Counted from the first letter of the stretch, positions 17,923 to 27,194 are shown. The stretch is DNA of 64,000 nucleotides from Sva-07 sp963715825 (GCA_963715825.1 CAVQSI010000027.1:186001-250000); one strand, 5' to 3'. Notes: generated from the sequence alone by a model not told the origin. Numbers and translations: made by a program.

Positions 17923-18506
17923 AGCGGATCGCCTCGAACGCCCGGATTGCGGAGCTGGACCCGAGGATCGTCGAAGCCGTCGGTGAGCTCGAAGTAGGTG
18001 CTGACGATGGCGCAGTGCCCTTCGTCGTTCGTCGACAGCCACCCGCGGATCGCCTTGGTGGGAAAGCATCGGTTCGAGAACGTGCACACGAACACACCGC
18101 CTGGCCGCAGCACGCGCACCACCTCGGCGAACACCTCGAGCGGCCGCGTGAGATAGTCGACCGACACACAGCACGTCACCGCGTCGAAGGACCCATCGAC
18201 GAACGGCAGCGACGGGTCGACGTTCAGGTCGTGAACGAGCCACTCCGTGGCCGCCTCGTTGGCCGCCAACTCGGTGGGGTTCATCCCGAGCGCGACCAGG
18301 CGCCGCGGCGGCTCAGACATGTGCGAGATCCACGACGAGCAGAGGTCGAGCACGTCGCCGGCCACGCCCAGTTCGTCGTACAGCTCGGTGACCGCCGCAA
18401 TCGCCCCGTCGTCGATGTGCGTGAGGAGCCGATCGACGGCGTAGAACCGGTCGTCGCTCGAGTCGTCGGCCCGATCGAAGAAGCCCTGCGGGAACGGTGT
18501 GCTCAT
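17874..18506 (-). CDS. SAM-dependent methyltransferase
   Basis: A 210-residue class I methyltransferase-like protein. VLDLCSSWISHMSEPPRR is a divergent SAM-binding motif I (DLCSS for the usual DxGxG). MNPTELAANEAATEWLVHDLN, FDAVTCCVSVDYLTRP and VLRPGGVFVCTFSNRCFP are the following motifs. Because motif I lacks the normal glycines, it belongs to the plant/actinobacterial 'DLCSSW' subgroup. Substrate unknown. The C-terminus overlaps the convergent membrane-protein gene. Confidence 0.75.
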   Translation of the reverse strand: MSTPFPQGFFDRADDSSDDRFYAVDRLLTHIDDGAIAAVTELYDELGVAGDVLDLCSSWISHMSEPPRRLVALGMNPTELAANEAATEWLVHDLNVDPSLPFVDGSFDAVTCCVSVDYLTRPLEVFAEVVRVLRPGGVFVCTFSNRCFPTKAIRGWLSTNDEGHCAIVSTYFELTDGFDDPRVQLRNPGVRGDPLYAVWARSSAASSSAG

Positions 18507-18599
18507 GGCATGGGCGCAGGGCAGGCGCCCACCAGCGGAATCGTCATGGGACCATCATGGCGAAGCGTCCCGGTTGCCGGGCGCTCAGGTGGTGAGTGC

Positions 18600-18833
18600 T
18601 CAGTTCGTGGAGGCGACGTCCGCGACGGTGTCGGCTGCGGTGTCGGCAGCGTCAGCTGCCTTGTCGGCCGAGGAGTCGACGGTCGAGGTGACCTTGGCCT
18701 TGGCGTCGTTGGCGAACGTGCTCGCCTGCGAGGACGCTTTCTTGGCGCCTTCCTTCACGTCGTCGCGACGGAACGCGGCGGCCGCTGCGGCGGCGGCACC
18801 GATGATGGCGATGATGAGCAGGAGCTTCTTCAT
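18600..18833 (-). CDS. Small Ala/Asp-rich membrane-anchored protein
   Basis: A 77-residue protein: MKKLLLIIAIIGAAAAAAAAF is a single N-terminal membrane helix or uncleaved signal, followed by a charged amphipathic tail with repeating Ala/Asp/Lys (KASSQASTFANDAK, ADAADTAADTVAD) that suggests a long surface helix, similar to YtxH-like stress proteins. TACGGT lies 7 bases before ATG 18833, fixing the start as leaderless. Function unknown. Confidence 0.65.
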   Translation of the reverse strand: MKKLLLIIAIIGAAAAAAAAFRRDDVKEGAKKASSQASTFANDAKAKVTSTVDSSADKAADAADTAADTVADVASTN

Positions 18834-18840
18834 GTGATCG

Positions 18841-18846
18841 ACCGTA
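18841..18846 (-). promoter_or_regulatory. -10 box (TACGGT) for small membrane-protein gene
   Basis: TANNNT hexamer on the minus strand, 7 bases before ATG 18833. Confidence 0.5.
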
Positions 18847-18881
18847 CCTTGCGCCTGGCTCGCCCACAACGGCGCTGTCGG

Positions 18882-20228
18882 CTACAGCACGAACCGCATG
18901 GCGCCGACGAGCGCACCGGGGAGGCGGGCGCTGTCGGTGGATCGGCGTTCGTAGGTCGAGGTGTCGAGGAGGACCTCGGCGGTGTCGGTGAGCCCTTCGA
19001 GCTGGTCGCCGAGCAGGTGATAGGCGGTGTCGTCGAAACGCAGGACGTTGACCGGTGCGACGATCTCGCCGTCGTCCATCCAGAACGTGGCGAAGCGGGT
19101 CATGCCGGTGGTGCGACACGCCGCCTGATCGGAGAAGTTCGTGTACCACAGGTTCCCGACGAACAGTCCGCTCCCGAGCGCATCGCCCACCGCATCGGAC
19201 GCGATGGTGCCGGGCGCGATCGCCAGCGACTGCGGGTACTCGTGGCCGACCGCGCCGTTGGTGGGCACGCCGAATTCCTGTGCGGAGCGGGGCGACACGA
19301 GCGTCTGGGCGTACGCGCCCTCGACGATCAACGGGACCTCGTCGGGTCGCAGGAAGCCCGCCGACTGGAAGTTCGGCGCGACGCCGTGCGCGGTGTCTTC
19401 GCTGATGTTGACCAGCGGCGACAACGTGGTGCCCTCGACCAGCATCTTCAGCAGCGGCGTCTGCCTGGTCTCGTGCGCACGAATCCCGAACGCGCCGGAG
19501 TACGACAGCAGCTGTATCAGTTCTTCGAGTGCCCGCGGCGCCAGGTAGGTGCGGTACTCGCCGGGCGACAGGCTGATCGGCTCACGCTCGAGCGCCTTGA
19601 CCTGGCGGGCCGACCAGGCGACCTTGGCGGCGAACGCGTCGTCGTCCCAGTCGACTCCGGCGTAGAGGTTCTTCGCCGCCTTGTCGGCGCGCAGGTAGAA
19701 GCACCAGTCGAGGTTGAACGTCGACGACTCGAACCAGTTGCGTTGCCCGAGGCTGTTCGCGAACCCCTGGAACGTGTCGCCCGATGCGTAGATCCCGACG
19801 AGGTCGCGGCCCTGTCCCGCCGAGCGGATCTCGGCGAGCGCTGCGTCCGGTTCGGGGATCGAACCGCGTTCGACGCGTTCGGTCGATGTCGGCTCGGTGT
19901 TGTACAGCAGGAACGGGTCGTCGTCGACGAAGGCGCGCTGCTCGCGCAGCTGACCGAGCAGTTCGCCGAGGCGGGCGTCGTCGACGCTGCGGTCGCCGCT
20001 GAGCCTGATGCTGCCGCCGGTGTGGCGTTGACCCTCGATGAGATCGACGCCCAGCGTCCGCTGGTCGACCGTGCCCGCTTGGCGGACCTCGGAGTTGTTC
20101 AGCCGGATGAAGTCGGTGCGTTCACCCGACACGTTGGCGAGCAGGACCTCGTCGCCCGTGAGCGTGCCGGTCGCGGCCGTGATCAGTTCGTCGAAGTACG
20201 CCTGATCGCCCTTGCCGCCGCCGGTCAC
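18882..20228 (-). CDS. TldE/PmbA-like subunit of TldD/TldE protease
   Basis: A 448-residue protein of the PmbA/TldE half of the TldD/TldE system. The system cleaves or matures small peptides and unfolded proteins as a heterodimer in the cytosol. Features: DFIRLNNSEVRQAGTVDQRTLG near residue 45, a conserved C-terminal half (PGEYRTYLAPRALEEL, GNLWYTNFSDQAACRTTGMTRFATF), and no HExxxH, as expected for the non-catalytic partner. GTG 20228 overlaps the tldD stop by four bases (GTGA), so it is translated together with the catalytic subunit. Confidence 0.85.
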   Translation of the reverse strand: MTGGGKGDQAYFDELITAATGTLTGDEVLLANVSGERTDFIRLNNSEVRQAGTVDQRTLGVDLIEGQRHTGGSIRLSGDRSVDDARLGELLGQLREQRAFVDDDPFLLYNTEPTSTERVERGSIPEPDAALAEIRSAGQGRDLVGIYASGDTFQGFANSLGQRNWFESSTFNLDWCFYLRADKAAKNLYAGVDWDDDAFAAKVAWSARQVKALEREPISLSPGEYRTYLAPRALEELIQLLSYSGAFGIRAHETRQTPLLKMLVEGTTLSPLVNISEDTAHGVAPNFQSAGFLRPDEVPLIVEGAYAQTLVSPRSAQEFGVPTNGAVGHEYPQSLAIAPGTIASDAVGDALGSGLFVGNLWYTNFSDQAACRTTGMTRFATFWMDDGEIVAPVNVLRFDDTAYHLLGDQLEGLTDTAEVLLDTSTYERRSTDSARLPGALVGAMRFVL

Positions 20229-21688
20229 GATTCGCCTCCGAACACGTCGATGTTCGAGAACCTGCACGCCGGCGACGCGTGGCCGGTGCCGATCACCTGG
20301 TTGAGCTCACCCTTGCCGCAGTTCGGGGTGCCCATGACGGTGAAGCTGTCGCGGTCGGCGACGCCGGTGAGGCTGCGCCAGAACGTCGAGGAGATCCCGC
20401 GGTAGCCGGGGTTGCGTACCGCTCCCACGATCTCGCCGTCGACGATGCGCTGGCCGTACTCGCAGCCGAACTGGAACTTGTTGCGGCTGTCGTCGATCGA
20501 CCACGAGTTGTTGGTGTGGAGGTACACACCGTGCTCGATCGACGCGATCAACTCCTCGACGGTCGAGTCGCCGGGTTCGACGTTGAGGTTCGCCATCCGG
20601 TCGATCGGCGGGCGGTTCCAGTTCTGCGCGCGCGAGTTGGCCACACCAGGCAGCCCGCTGCGCTCCTGTGACACGGCACCGCCGAGACCGCGCACGAGGA
20701 TGCCGTTCTCGATCAGGTACTGGCGCTCGGCCGGCGTGCCGTCGTCGTCGAAGCCGTACGACGCGAGCTGGCCGGGCACGGTGGGATCGAACGTGACGTT
20801 CAGCAGCTCGGAGCCGTACTGGTAGGTACCGAACATGTCGGGCGTGACGAAGCTCGTGCCGGCGTAGTTGCGTTCGTCGCCGAGGATCCGGTCGAGTTCG
20901 AGCGGGTGGCCGATCGACTCGTGGATCTGCAGGATCATCTGATCGGGTGCGAGCAGGGCGTCCATCACCCCGGTCGGGCAGTTGGGGGCGGTGAGCAGTT
21001 CGAGCGCCTGCTCGGCGACACGCGACGCGGCGTCGCCGAAGCCGTAGCGGCCGAGTACCTCGGCGCCCCCCTGGCCGCAGAAGGCGTGGCCGCCGAATGT
21101 GCGGGTCTGGGTGTTGGTGCCCTCGTTCGCGGTGGCGTTGAGGCTCGGATAGACGAAACGGAAGCGCTGCTCGATGCGTCCGGCGTCGCCGCTGCGTGAG
21201 GCGGTGAGCAGCAGTTGGTCGACGTCGCGCCGCACGAGCGAGGCACCCCAGTTGACGATGCGGTCGTCGATGCCGAGCAGACGCGACTGCTGCTGGAGCA
21301 GGTCGAGCCGGTCGTCGAGGGGCAGGGTGTCCCACGTGACCTCGACCGGCGACTCGTAGGTGCCGACCGCATGGCTGGTGGGTGCTGCGGTGGTCACCAT
21401 GGCCCCGGCGGTGACCCCTGCCCAGTAGCGCGCACGGTCGACAGCGGCCGCCAGGCCCGACTCGCTGAGGTCGGTGGTGGCGGCGTACCCCAGGCCACCA
21501 CCGTTCCAGACGGTGATCATCACGCCGGTGTCGAACTCGGTGTGGATCGGCTCGAGCTGGTTGCGTCGCACGTTCAGGTGCTCGGAGCGCTCGTCGACGA
21601 GCCGCGCCGAGGCGTAGTCGACGTCGCTCGGCAGCGCGTTTCGCAGTCGCTCCTCGATGACGGGCGATTCGATCAGCAGGTCGGTCAT
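20225..21688 (-). CDS. tldD: TldD-like zinc metalloprotease
   Basis: A 487-residue catalytic subunit of the TldD/TldE protease. The zinc motif HExxxH is HESIGHPLELDRILGDERNY, near residue 250. NPGYRGISSTFWRSL and GTPNCGKGELNQVIGTGHASP near the C-terminus are family blocks. The complex degrades or processes peptides such as microcin-type precursors and unfolded proteins (established for E. coli). No peptide-natural-product precursor is obvious nearby. TAACCT six bases before ATG 21688 suggests a leaderless mRNA that covers both subunits. Confidence 0.9.
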   Translation of the reverse strand: MTDLLIESPVIEERLRNALPSDVDYASARLVDERSEHLNVRRNQLEPIHTEFDTGVMITVWNGGGLGYAATTDLSESGLAAAVDRARYWAGVTAGAMVTTAAPTSHAVGTYESPVEVTWDTLPLDDRLDLLQQQSRLLGIDDRIVNWGASLVRRDVDQLLLTASRSGDAGRIEQRFRFVYPSLNATANEGTNTQTRTFGGHAFCGQGGAEVLGRYGFGDAASRVAEQALELLTAPNCPTGVMDALLAPDQMILQIHESIGHPLELDRILGDERNYAGTSFVTPDMFGTYQYGSELLNVTFDPTVPGQLASYGFDDDGTPAERQYLIENGILVRGLGGAVSQERSGLPGVANSRAQNWNRPPIDRMANLNVEPGDSTVEELIASIEHGVYLHTNNSWSIDDSRNKFQFGCEYGQRIVDGEIVGAVRNPGYRGISSTFWRSLTGVADRDSFTVMGTPNCGKGELNQVIGTGHASPACRFSNIDVFGGES

Positions 21689-21694
21689 CAGAGC

Positions 21695-21700
21695 AGGTTA
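21695..21700 (-). promoter_or_regulatory. -10 box (TAACCT) of tldD-tldE operon
   Basis: TANNNT hexamer on the minus strand, 6 bases before ATG 21688. Confidence 0.5.
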
Positions 21701-21837
21701 CGCGGTCGGTGCCGTCGGCGGCAGGGCGCGCTCGGACAGGTGGGGAAATTGCCGGCGAGGTTGTCGGCGGTCACCGAGCAGCTTCCCCAACGGTTCGAGT
21801 CCTGGGTCGCGCACCGATCGATTCACTGGGCGCGCAG

Positions 21838-21843
21838 TACGGT
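21838..21843 (+). promoter_or_regulatory. -10 box (TACGGT) of Gfo/Idh gene
   Basis: TANNNT hexamer, 7 bases before ATG 21851. It lies 137 bases from the divergent tldD box; the region between also holds a TGGGGAA...TTCCCCA dyad. Confidence 0.5.
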
Positions 21844-21850
21844 TCACCGC

Positions 21851-22987
21851 ATGAGCGAGACCATCCGGTACGGCGTCATCGGGAGCGGGATGATGGGCGG
21901 CGAGCACATCCTCGACCTCAATCATGTCGACGGCGCGCAGGTCGTGGCGTTGGCCGATCCCGTGGCGACCAGCATCGAGTGGGGCCTTGCTTGCATCGCC
22001 GCCGGACCCGACGGTGACGCCGCCAAGCAGCGCACGGCCGTCTACAGCGACCACCGCGACCTGCTGGCTGACCCGAACGTCGACGTCGTCGTCATCACGT
22101 CGCCGAACCACACGCACGCCGGCGTGCTCGCCGACGCCCTCGTCACCGACAAGCACGTGCTGATCGAGAAGCCGCTGTGCACCACGGTCGACGACTGCAA
22201 GCGGGTCGTCGACGCCGCCGCCGACCGCGATGCCATCACCTGGATGGGCCTCCAGTACCGCTTCATGCCAACGCCGGCGGCGATGCTCGAACAGCTGCAG
22301 GCGGGGGTGTGTGGGAACCTGCACATGGTGTCGATCCGCGAACACCGCAACCCGTTCCTGCAGAAGGTGGGCAACTGGAACCGCTTCACCCGCAACACCG
22401 GCGGCACCCTCGTGGAGAAGTGCTGCCACTTCTTCGACATGATGCACCTGATGGCCGGCGCCGAGCCCGTGCGGGTGATGGCGAGCGGGGGACAGGACGT
22501 CAACCACCTCGACGAGGAGTACGAGATCGACGGTCGGATGGAGCGCTCCGACATCCTCGACAACGCGTTCGTCATCGTCGAGTTCGCGAACGGCGTGCGG
22601 GGCGCGCTCGACCTGTGCATGTTCGCCGAGGGCGGACGCTTCGAGCAGGAGATCACCGTGACCGGCGACCGTGCGAAGCTCGAGGGCACGGTGCCCGGCG
22701 ATCGCATCTGGGTGGGCGAGCGCGACAAGGCAGCCGGCCACACCCACCACATGGGTATGGGCGTCCGCGAGGTGCCGGCGCCGATGGATCCGCGTGTCCC
22801 GTACCCCGAGTTCCACGAGGGCGCGAGCTACATGGAGCACGTGGCGCTCGCCGAGGCGATCCGCAGCGGCCAGCCGGAAGCGGTCACGCTCACCGAGGGC
22901 ATGTGGGCGGTTGCGACCGGGGCGGCGGCGCACCGCTCGATCGACGAGCGCCGCCCGGTCGAGCTGTCCGAGTTCGGCCTCGGCTGA
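21851..22987 (+). CDS. Gfo/Idh/MocA family oxidoreductase
   Basis: A 378-residue NAD(P)-dependent dehydrogenase acting on sugars or inositols. N-terminal Rossmann fold: YGVIGSGMMGGEHILDL. The conserved Lys-Pro loop is LIEKPLCTTVDDCKRVVD near residue 107. The C-terminal alpha/beta substrate domain has GGTLVEKCCHFFDMMHL, which provides the usual catalytic His on the 'DxxxH'-like helix (CCHFFDMMH). The length is normal. It is the only plus-strand gene facing the minus-strand operon 22988-26207, ending exactly one base before its partner's stop. It is probably part of the same sugar pathway (inference). Confidence 0.88.
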   Translation: MSETIRYGVIGSGMMGGEHILDLNHVDGAQVVALADPVATSIEWGLACIAAGPDGDAAKQRTAVYSDHRDLLADPNVDVVVITSPNHTHAGVLADALVTDKHVLIEKPLCTTVDDCKRVVDAAADRDAITWMGLQYRFMPTPAAMLEQLQAGVCGNLHMVSIREHRNPFLQKVGNWNRFTRNTGGTLVEKCCHFFDMMHLMAGAEPVRVMASGGQDVNHLDEEYEIDGRMERSDILDNAFVIVEFANGVRGALDLCMFAEGGRFEQEITVTGDRAKLEGTVPGDRIWVGERDKAAGHTHHMGMGVREVPAPMDPRVPYPEFHEGASYMEHVALAEAIRSGQPEAVTLTEGMWAVATGAAAHRSIDERRPVELSEFGLG

Positions 22988-23950
22988 TCAGATCGCTGCG
23001 CCATCTGCGTCGGCGTAGGCAGCCGCCACGATGGCCAGCGCGGTGCGGCCGACCTCGGCCGACGCGATCGGAACGGCCCCGGAGCGACAGGCTGCTGCCA
23101 CGTCGGCGAGTTGCGCGGCGTACATCGGCACGTCGCAGTGGACGTAGTCGTCGGGCGGTGGCAACGGCATCGTCCAGATACGGTCGGCGCCAACGGTCCC
23201 GAGCACTTCGGTGTCGGCCTCCAGGCCGCCGAGACGCGGCTGCCACCAACCGAACTCGACCGACGAGCGCACGCCGTTCGCCCAGTCGATGATGACGATG
23301 CCGTCGTCGTCGACGTCGTCGTCGCCGTAGCGGCCGACGCCGATCGAGGCGCTCACCCGATCCGGCGTGGGGTCGCCGAGCAGGAAGCGGGCGGTGTCGA
23401 TCGCGTGGATGCCCATGTCGATCAGGGCGCCGCCGCCGGCCAGCGCCGGATCGGTGAACCACCCCGACGGCCCCCATCCGGCGTGCACGCCCCACCCGTG
23501 CGTCCGCACGATCTCGCCGAACCGGCCGGCTGCGATCCGGTCGCGCAAGGAGATGACGGCTTGGTGGTACCGCCACATGTGCCCGACCGCCAGCGTGCGC
23601 TGCGCCCGATCGGCGGCGGCGATCATGCGGTCGGCATCGTCGACGGTGGTGGCCATCGGCTTCTCGACCAGGACGTGCTTGGCGTGGTCGAGTGCGTGGA
23701 TCGCTTGCTCGGCGTGCAGCGCATTGGGAGTGCCGACGATCACGAGGTCGATGTCGGGCTCGGCGCACAGTGACGCCCAGTCGGTCGTCACCCGACCGAT
23801 GCCATGACGACTCGCGAACTCGCTGGCCCGGTCGAGCCGATGACCGGCGACACCGACGACCTCGACGTCAGCGATCGCTGCTGCAGCCCTGGCGTGCATG
23901 TCACCGATGAAGCCGTAGCCGAGCACGACGGCGCGCAGCGGTGCGTTCAT
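22988..23950 (-). CDS. Gfo/Idh/MocA family oxidoreductase (second copy)
   Basis: A 320-residue dehydrogenase with VVLGYGFIGDMHARAAAAI at the N-terminus, LVEKPMATTVDDADRMI near residue 92, and GGGALIDMGIHAIDTARFLLGDP near residue 172, where D and H are the usual catalytic pair. It is only distantly similar to the 21851 protein, so the two likely act at different steps. ATG 23950 overlaps the stop of the AraM-like gene (ATGA). Last gene of the 26207-22988 operon. Confidence 0.88.
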   Translation of the reverse strand: MNAPLRAVVLGYGFIGDMHARAAAAIADVEVVGVAGHRLDRASEFASRHGIGRVTTDWASLCAEPDIDLVIVGTPNALHAEQAIHALDHAKHVLVEKPMATTVDDADRMIAAADRAQRTLAVGHMWRYHQAVISLRDRIAAGRFGEIVRTHGWGVHAGWGPSGWFTDPALAGGGALIDMGIHAIDTARFLLGDPTPDRVSASIGVGRYGDDDVDDDGIVIIDWANGVRSSVEFGWWQPRLGGLEADTEVLGTVGADRIWTMPLPPPDDYVHCDVPMYAAQLADVAAACRSGAVPIASAEVGRTALAIVAAAYADADGAAI

Positions 23951-24990
23951 CCAGCCACACGCGGCAGTGTCGCCGCGAAGTCGTAGGCCTGGTTCGCCGC
24001 GTCATCGTCGATGTCGGTCAGGTCGGCGACGCCGACGTCGAGGCCCTCGGCGTGGGAGTAGGCGCGCAGGCCCACCAGGTTGTCGACGAACTCGGCGCGG
24101 CTGATGCCGAGGTCGTCGGGATGTGCCCGAACACCGGCGCGCGACACCACGCCGTGGACGTACTCGGGGTCGTTGTCCTGGACGTGCGCCAGCGCGACGA
24201 CTGCGAACGAGATCAGTTCCCCGTGGACGTGGTGGACCCCGGTGGCATGTTCGTAGGCGTAGGCCCAGAAGTGCTCGGAGCCCTCCTCGAAGCGGCTGTG
24301 GCCGAGTGCCGCGCAGGCCGCTCCGATACGGCGGTAGGCGTCGGCCAGCCATCGGATCCCCTCGGCGGAGCACTCCCGGATGTCGACGATCACCGAATCG
24401 AGCTCGGCCAGCAGCGATGCCCCGAGATCGGCCGCGGCGTCGTCCCAGGCGACGCCTGCGCCGACCTCGACCGCCGCACGCCAGTCGTGCAGGCCGGTGT
24501 GACACGACAGCACGTCGCCGATGCCGGCCCGGTTCAGCCGCGCCGGCGCCGAGCGGATCAGCTCGATGTCGAGCACGACCTCGTCGGGGACGATCGCGCC
24601 GACGTAGCGGACCCTGCCGTCCGACCGGACGCCGATGGCGTCGGTGAACCCGGCGTCGACGGAGGTGATCGTCGGGATCTGGATCAACGGCAGCCCGCGC
24701 TTCCAGGCGAGGTACTTGGCGGTGTCGAGGGCCGTTCCACCACCGAAGCCGACGACGGTCTCGGCACCGTCGTCGGCGGTGTCGTCGACGTCGCGATCGA
24801 GCTTGGCGAGTTCCATGTCGTGCGCCGCGAGGACGGTGACCGGCACCGGGACCTGGTCGGCGATCGACGACCACGGCGGGTCGTTGACGGCGATCAGGTA
24901 CGCGCCGAGCGAGTTGAGTGTGTCGACAGCGCTGCGCTCGACGCAGTCGAACGGTTCGCCGAGATCGGTCGGCTGGTCGTCGTCGCTCAT
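23947..24990 (-). CDS. AraM/glycerol-1-phosphate dehydrogenase-like Fe/Zn dehydrogenase
   Basis: A 347-residue dehydroquinate-synthase-fold enzyme. NAD-binding GFGGGTALDTAKYLAWKRGLPL is near residue 86, the metal-site Asp lies in PTITSVDAGFTDAIG, and metal-site His is in HHVHGELISFAVVALA near residue 250. GDVLSCHTGLHDW fits the AraM/G1PDH branch rather than true AroB. Members reduce dihydroxyacetone phosphate or related ketoses with NAD(P)H. In this operon it sits between a sugar aminotransferase and a Gfo/Idh enzyme, so a role in making or reducing a cyclic or keto-sugar is plausible but unproven. ATGA overlaps at both ends. Confidence 0.75.
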   Translation of the reverse strand: MSDDDQPTDLGEPFDCVERSAVDTLNSLGAYLIAVNDPPWSSIADQVPVPVTVLAAHDMELAKLDRDVDDTADDGAETVVGFGGGTALDTAKYLAWKRGLPLIQIPTITSVDAGFTDAIGVRSDGRVRYVGAIVPDEVVLDIELIRSAPARLNRAGIGDVLSCHTGLHDWRAAVEVGAGVAWDDAAADLGASLLAELDSVIVDIRECSAEGIRWLADAYRRIGAACAALGHSRFEEGSEHFWAYAYEHATGVHHVHGELISFAVVALAHVQDNDPEYVHGVVSRAGVRAHPDDLGISRAEFVDNLVGLRAYSHAEGLDVGVADLTDIDDDAANQAYDFAATLPRVAG

Positions 24991-26207
24991 GACAGCGCTC
25001 CCGCGTTTCGTTGCACCTTGTCGAGGGCACGAACGACGTCGAGTGCGTCGTCCTCGGAGCCCATCAGGACCGACGTCGTGAACCACAGCGTGGTCTCGGC
25101 GAGCCGTTCGGTGACCGGCAGCGACAGCGATGCCCAGTCCTGCATGCCGCTGCGATCGCGGTAGCGAGGGGCGAAGCCGTCGGGGTCGCGGAACACGTCG
25201 AGGTGGTGGACGGGCGGGTACGACATCGTGAGCGAGATGCCCTCGGCGGCGAGGGCGAGGCGGATCGGTTCTCGCTCGGCGCCGAACTCGTCGGGGTCGA
25301 TGCGAACGACGTAGCAGTAGTTGCCCTGACGATCGCAGCGGGGATCGCGGGTCTGGGGATGGACGCCGGGGATCGTTGCGAGCTCGGCGTTCAACAGCGC
25401 GGCGTGGCGGTCGCGGCGCTGCTGCTGGTCCTCGAACCGGTCGAGTTGCGCGAGCAGGACCGCGCCCTGCCATTCGGTCATCCGGTAGTTCCCGCCGAGT
25501 GCGTAGTGCGAGTAGAACCACTCGCCGGGCCGTCGCCCACAGTTGGCGAACGATGCCGCCCGTTCGATGACCTCGGTGTCGGTCGACACGACAGCGCCGC
25601 CCTCCCCGCCGGTCATCAGCTTCGACGCCTGGAACGAGTAGCTCCCAGCCGCGCCGAACGTGCCCACCATCTGTCCGTTGAACACCGACCCGTGCGCGTG
25701 GGCGCAGTCCTCGATGAGCACGAGGTCGTGGCGGCCGCAGATCTCGGTGAGCCGGTCCATGTCGGCGGGATGCCCGGCGATGTGGACGGCGATCACGGCC
25801 CGCGTGCTCGGTGTGATCGCCGCTTCGACGGCGTCGGGATCGATGCAGCCGGTGCCGAGGTCGACGTCGACGAGCACCGGGCGGGCGTTGACCATCAGCA
25901 CCGACGCCGCCGTCGCCACGAAGGTCCAGCTGGGCAGGATCACCTCGTCGCCCTCGCCGACTCCGGTCGCGAGCAGTGCCACCTCGATCGAGTGTGATCC
26001 GTTGGTGACGGCGACCGCTGGACCGGTGGAGTGGTACGCGCCCCATCGACGTTCGAACTCGCGCACCTTGGTGCCCTGTGACGACCACCACTGACCCGAG
26101 TCGAGGACGTCGAGCAGGTTGGTGCGCTCGGCGTCGTCGTGGGCCGGCCATCTCGGATACGCCTCGGAACGGATCGGCGTCCCTCCGTGGATCGCCAGCT
26201 CACTCAT
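24987..26207 (-). CDS. DegT/DnrJ/EryC1/StrS-type PLP sugar aminotransferase
   Basis: A 406-residue PLP enzyme that transaminates keto-sugars or keto-cyclitols. The PLP Lys lies in SYSFQASKLMTGGEGGAVVS near residue 200, a form close to the AHBA-synthase/scyllo-inosose-aminotransferase (StsC/RifK) branch, which has SFQ.SK...GEGG. Other blocks are AVTNGSHSIEVALLATGVGEGDEVILPSWT, the Asp-pair loop LIEDCAHAHGS, and GGNYRMTEWQGAVLLAQL. An AAGGA Shine-Dalgarno lies before ATG 26207. It leads the minus-strand operon and faces the PIG-L deacetylase gene across an 84-base divergent region. Confidence 0.88.
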   Translation of the reverse strand: MSELAIHGGTPIRSEAYPRWPAHDDAERTNLLDVLDSGQWWSSQGTKVREFERRWGAYHSTGPAVAVTNGSHSIEVALLATGVGEGDEVILPSWTFVATAASVLMVNARPVLVDVDLGTGCIDPDAVEAAITPSTRAVIAVHIAGHPADMDRLTEICGRHDLVLIEDCAHAHGSVFNGQMVGTFGAAGSYSFQASKLMTGGEGGAVVSTDTEVIERAASFANCGRRPGEWFYSHYALGGNYRMTEWQGAVLLAQLDRFEDQQQRRDRHAALLNAELATIPGVHPQTRDPRCDRQGNYCYVVRIDPDEFGAEREPIRLALAAEGISLTMSYPPVHHLDVFRDPDGFAPRYRDRSGMQDWASLSLPVTERLAETTLWFTTSVLMGSEDDALDVVRALDKVQRNAGALS

Positions 26208-26278
26208 CGCCACATCCTTGCATCGTGAACCCCACGTCCACGATGCGCCTGGCACATCGTGGGCGTGGGCTGGTCGGA

Positions 26279-26284
26279 TACGTT
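26279..26284 (+). promoter_or_regulatory. -10 box (TACGTT) of PIG-L gene
   Basis: TANNNT hexamer, 7 bases before ATG 26292. It decides this start against GTG 26259. Confidence 0.5.
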
Positions 26285-26291
26285 CCGGGCA

Positions 26292-27173
26292 ATGGCAGCG
26301 ACGGCGGCGAGTGCGGCAAGGGTGCGAACGATCGAACCGGGCGGGGGCAGGGTGGTGCTGCTCGTGGTGGCGCACGCCGACGACGTCGCACTGTTCCTCG
26401 GCGGCACCGTCGCTGCCTGGGCCGACGCCGGGTGGCGCGTCGTCGTGGCCCGAGTGACCGACGACCGATGGGACTCCGTCGGCTCCGACGAGGTGTCGAC
26501 AGCGGCGTCGAACCGATCCGAGTTCGAACAGGCAGCGACGATCCTGGGCGTGCACGAGATCGTCGAGTTCGGCTACCCGACCGACACGCTCGGTGACGTG
26601 TCGACGGTCGAGTTGCGCGAACGAATCATCCACTGCGTGCGCACGCACCGCCCCTACGCCCTGGTGTCGTTCGACCCGTACGCGATGTACGGCGAGGACA
26701 ACCTCGACCACGTGACCGTCGCCCGTGCCGTCGACGAGTCGTTCTGGACGAGCCAGTTCGACCTGCACCACCCCGAACACTTCGACGAGACGTCACCGCA
26801 CACCGGAGAACCGCTCGCCCCGCACGGGTGTTTCGAGCGGTGGTACTTCGGCCGCCGCGTCGTCGAGGTCACCGACGTGATCGACATCGTTGCCACGCTC
26901 GATCGCAAGATCGCGGCTGGGTGCTGCCATCGCACGATGATGCGCAACTACTTCAACCAGCTCCGGCTGCAGGCCCAGACCGGCGGTTGGCGCCTCCCCG
27001 CGATCGACGACGCACTGACGTCGGGCGATGTGGAAGCGACCTTGGCGATGTTGCTGCGTGCCGGCAGCGAGGGGGTCGGTGCCACGTACGGCGTCGGTGC
27101 TGCCGAGGAGTTCCGCGTGGTCACCTTCGGTGGCATGCAGAAACTGCTCGACCGGTTCGGCGAACGGATCTGA
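26292..27173 (+). CDS. PIG-L family deacetylase
   Basis: A 293-residue zinc deacetylase of the PIG-L/LmbE type that removes acyl groups from N-acetylated amino sugars. The N-terminal zinc motif AHxDD is VVAHADDVALFLGG (His, Asp, Asp present). The third zinc ligand is in DNLDHVTVARAVDE near residue 140. A family-typical YPTDTLGDVS is also seen. It faces the DegT operon, and the oxygenase follows 21 bases later, so it probably deacetylates the amino sugar made by the neighbours (inference). Other members of the family act in mycothiol synthesis; the mycothiol gene mshB normally has different neighbours. Confidence 0.85.
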   Translation: MAATAASAARVRTIEPGGGRVVLLVVAHADDVALFLGGTVAAWADAGWRVVVARVTDDRWDSVGSDEVSTAASNRSEFEQAATILGVHEIVEFGYPTDTLGDVSTVELRERIIHCVRTHRPYALVSFDPYAMYGEDNLDHVTVARAVDESFWTSQFDLHHPEHFDETSPHTGEPLAPHGCFERWYFGRRVVEVTDVIDIVATLDRKIAAGCCHRTMMRNYFNQLRLQAQTGGWRLPAIDDALTSGDVEATLAMLLRAGSEGVGATYGVGAAEEFRVVTFGGMQKLLDRFGERI

Positions 27174-27182
27174 CGCCTCCGG

Positions 27183-27188
27183 TACTCT
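27183..27188 (+). promoter_or_regulatory. -10 box (TACTCT) of oxygenase gene
   Basis: TANNNT hexamer, 6 bases before ATG 27195. Confidence 0.5.
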
Positions 27189-27194
27189 CTGGCG

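Noticed and set aside
21785..21815. tRNA-like T-arm (GGTTCGAGTCC)
   Set aside because: No matching acceptor or anticodon arms can be built around it; it lies in the divergent promoter region with its own TGGGGAA/TTCCCCA dyad.
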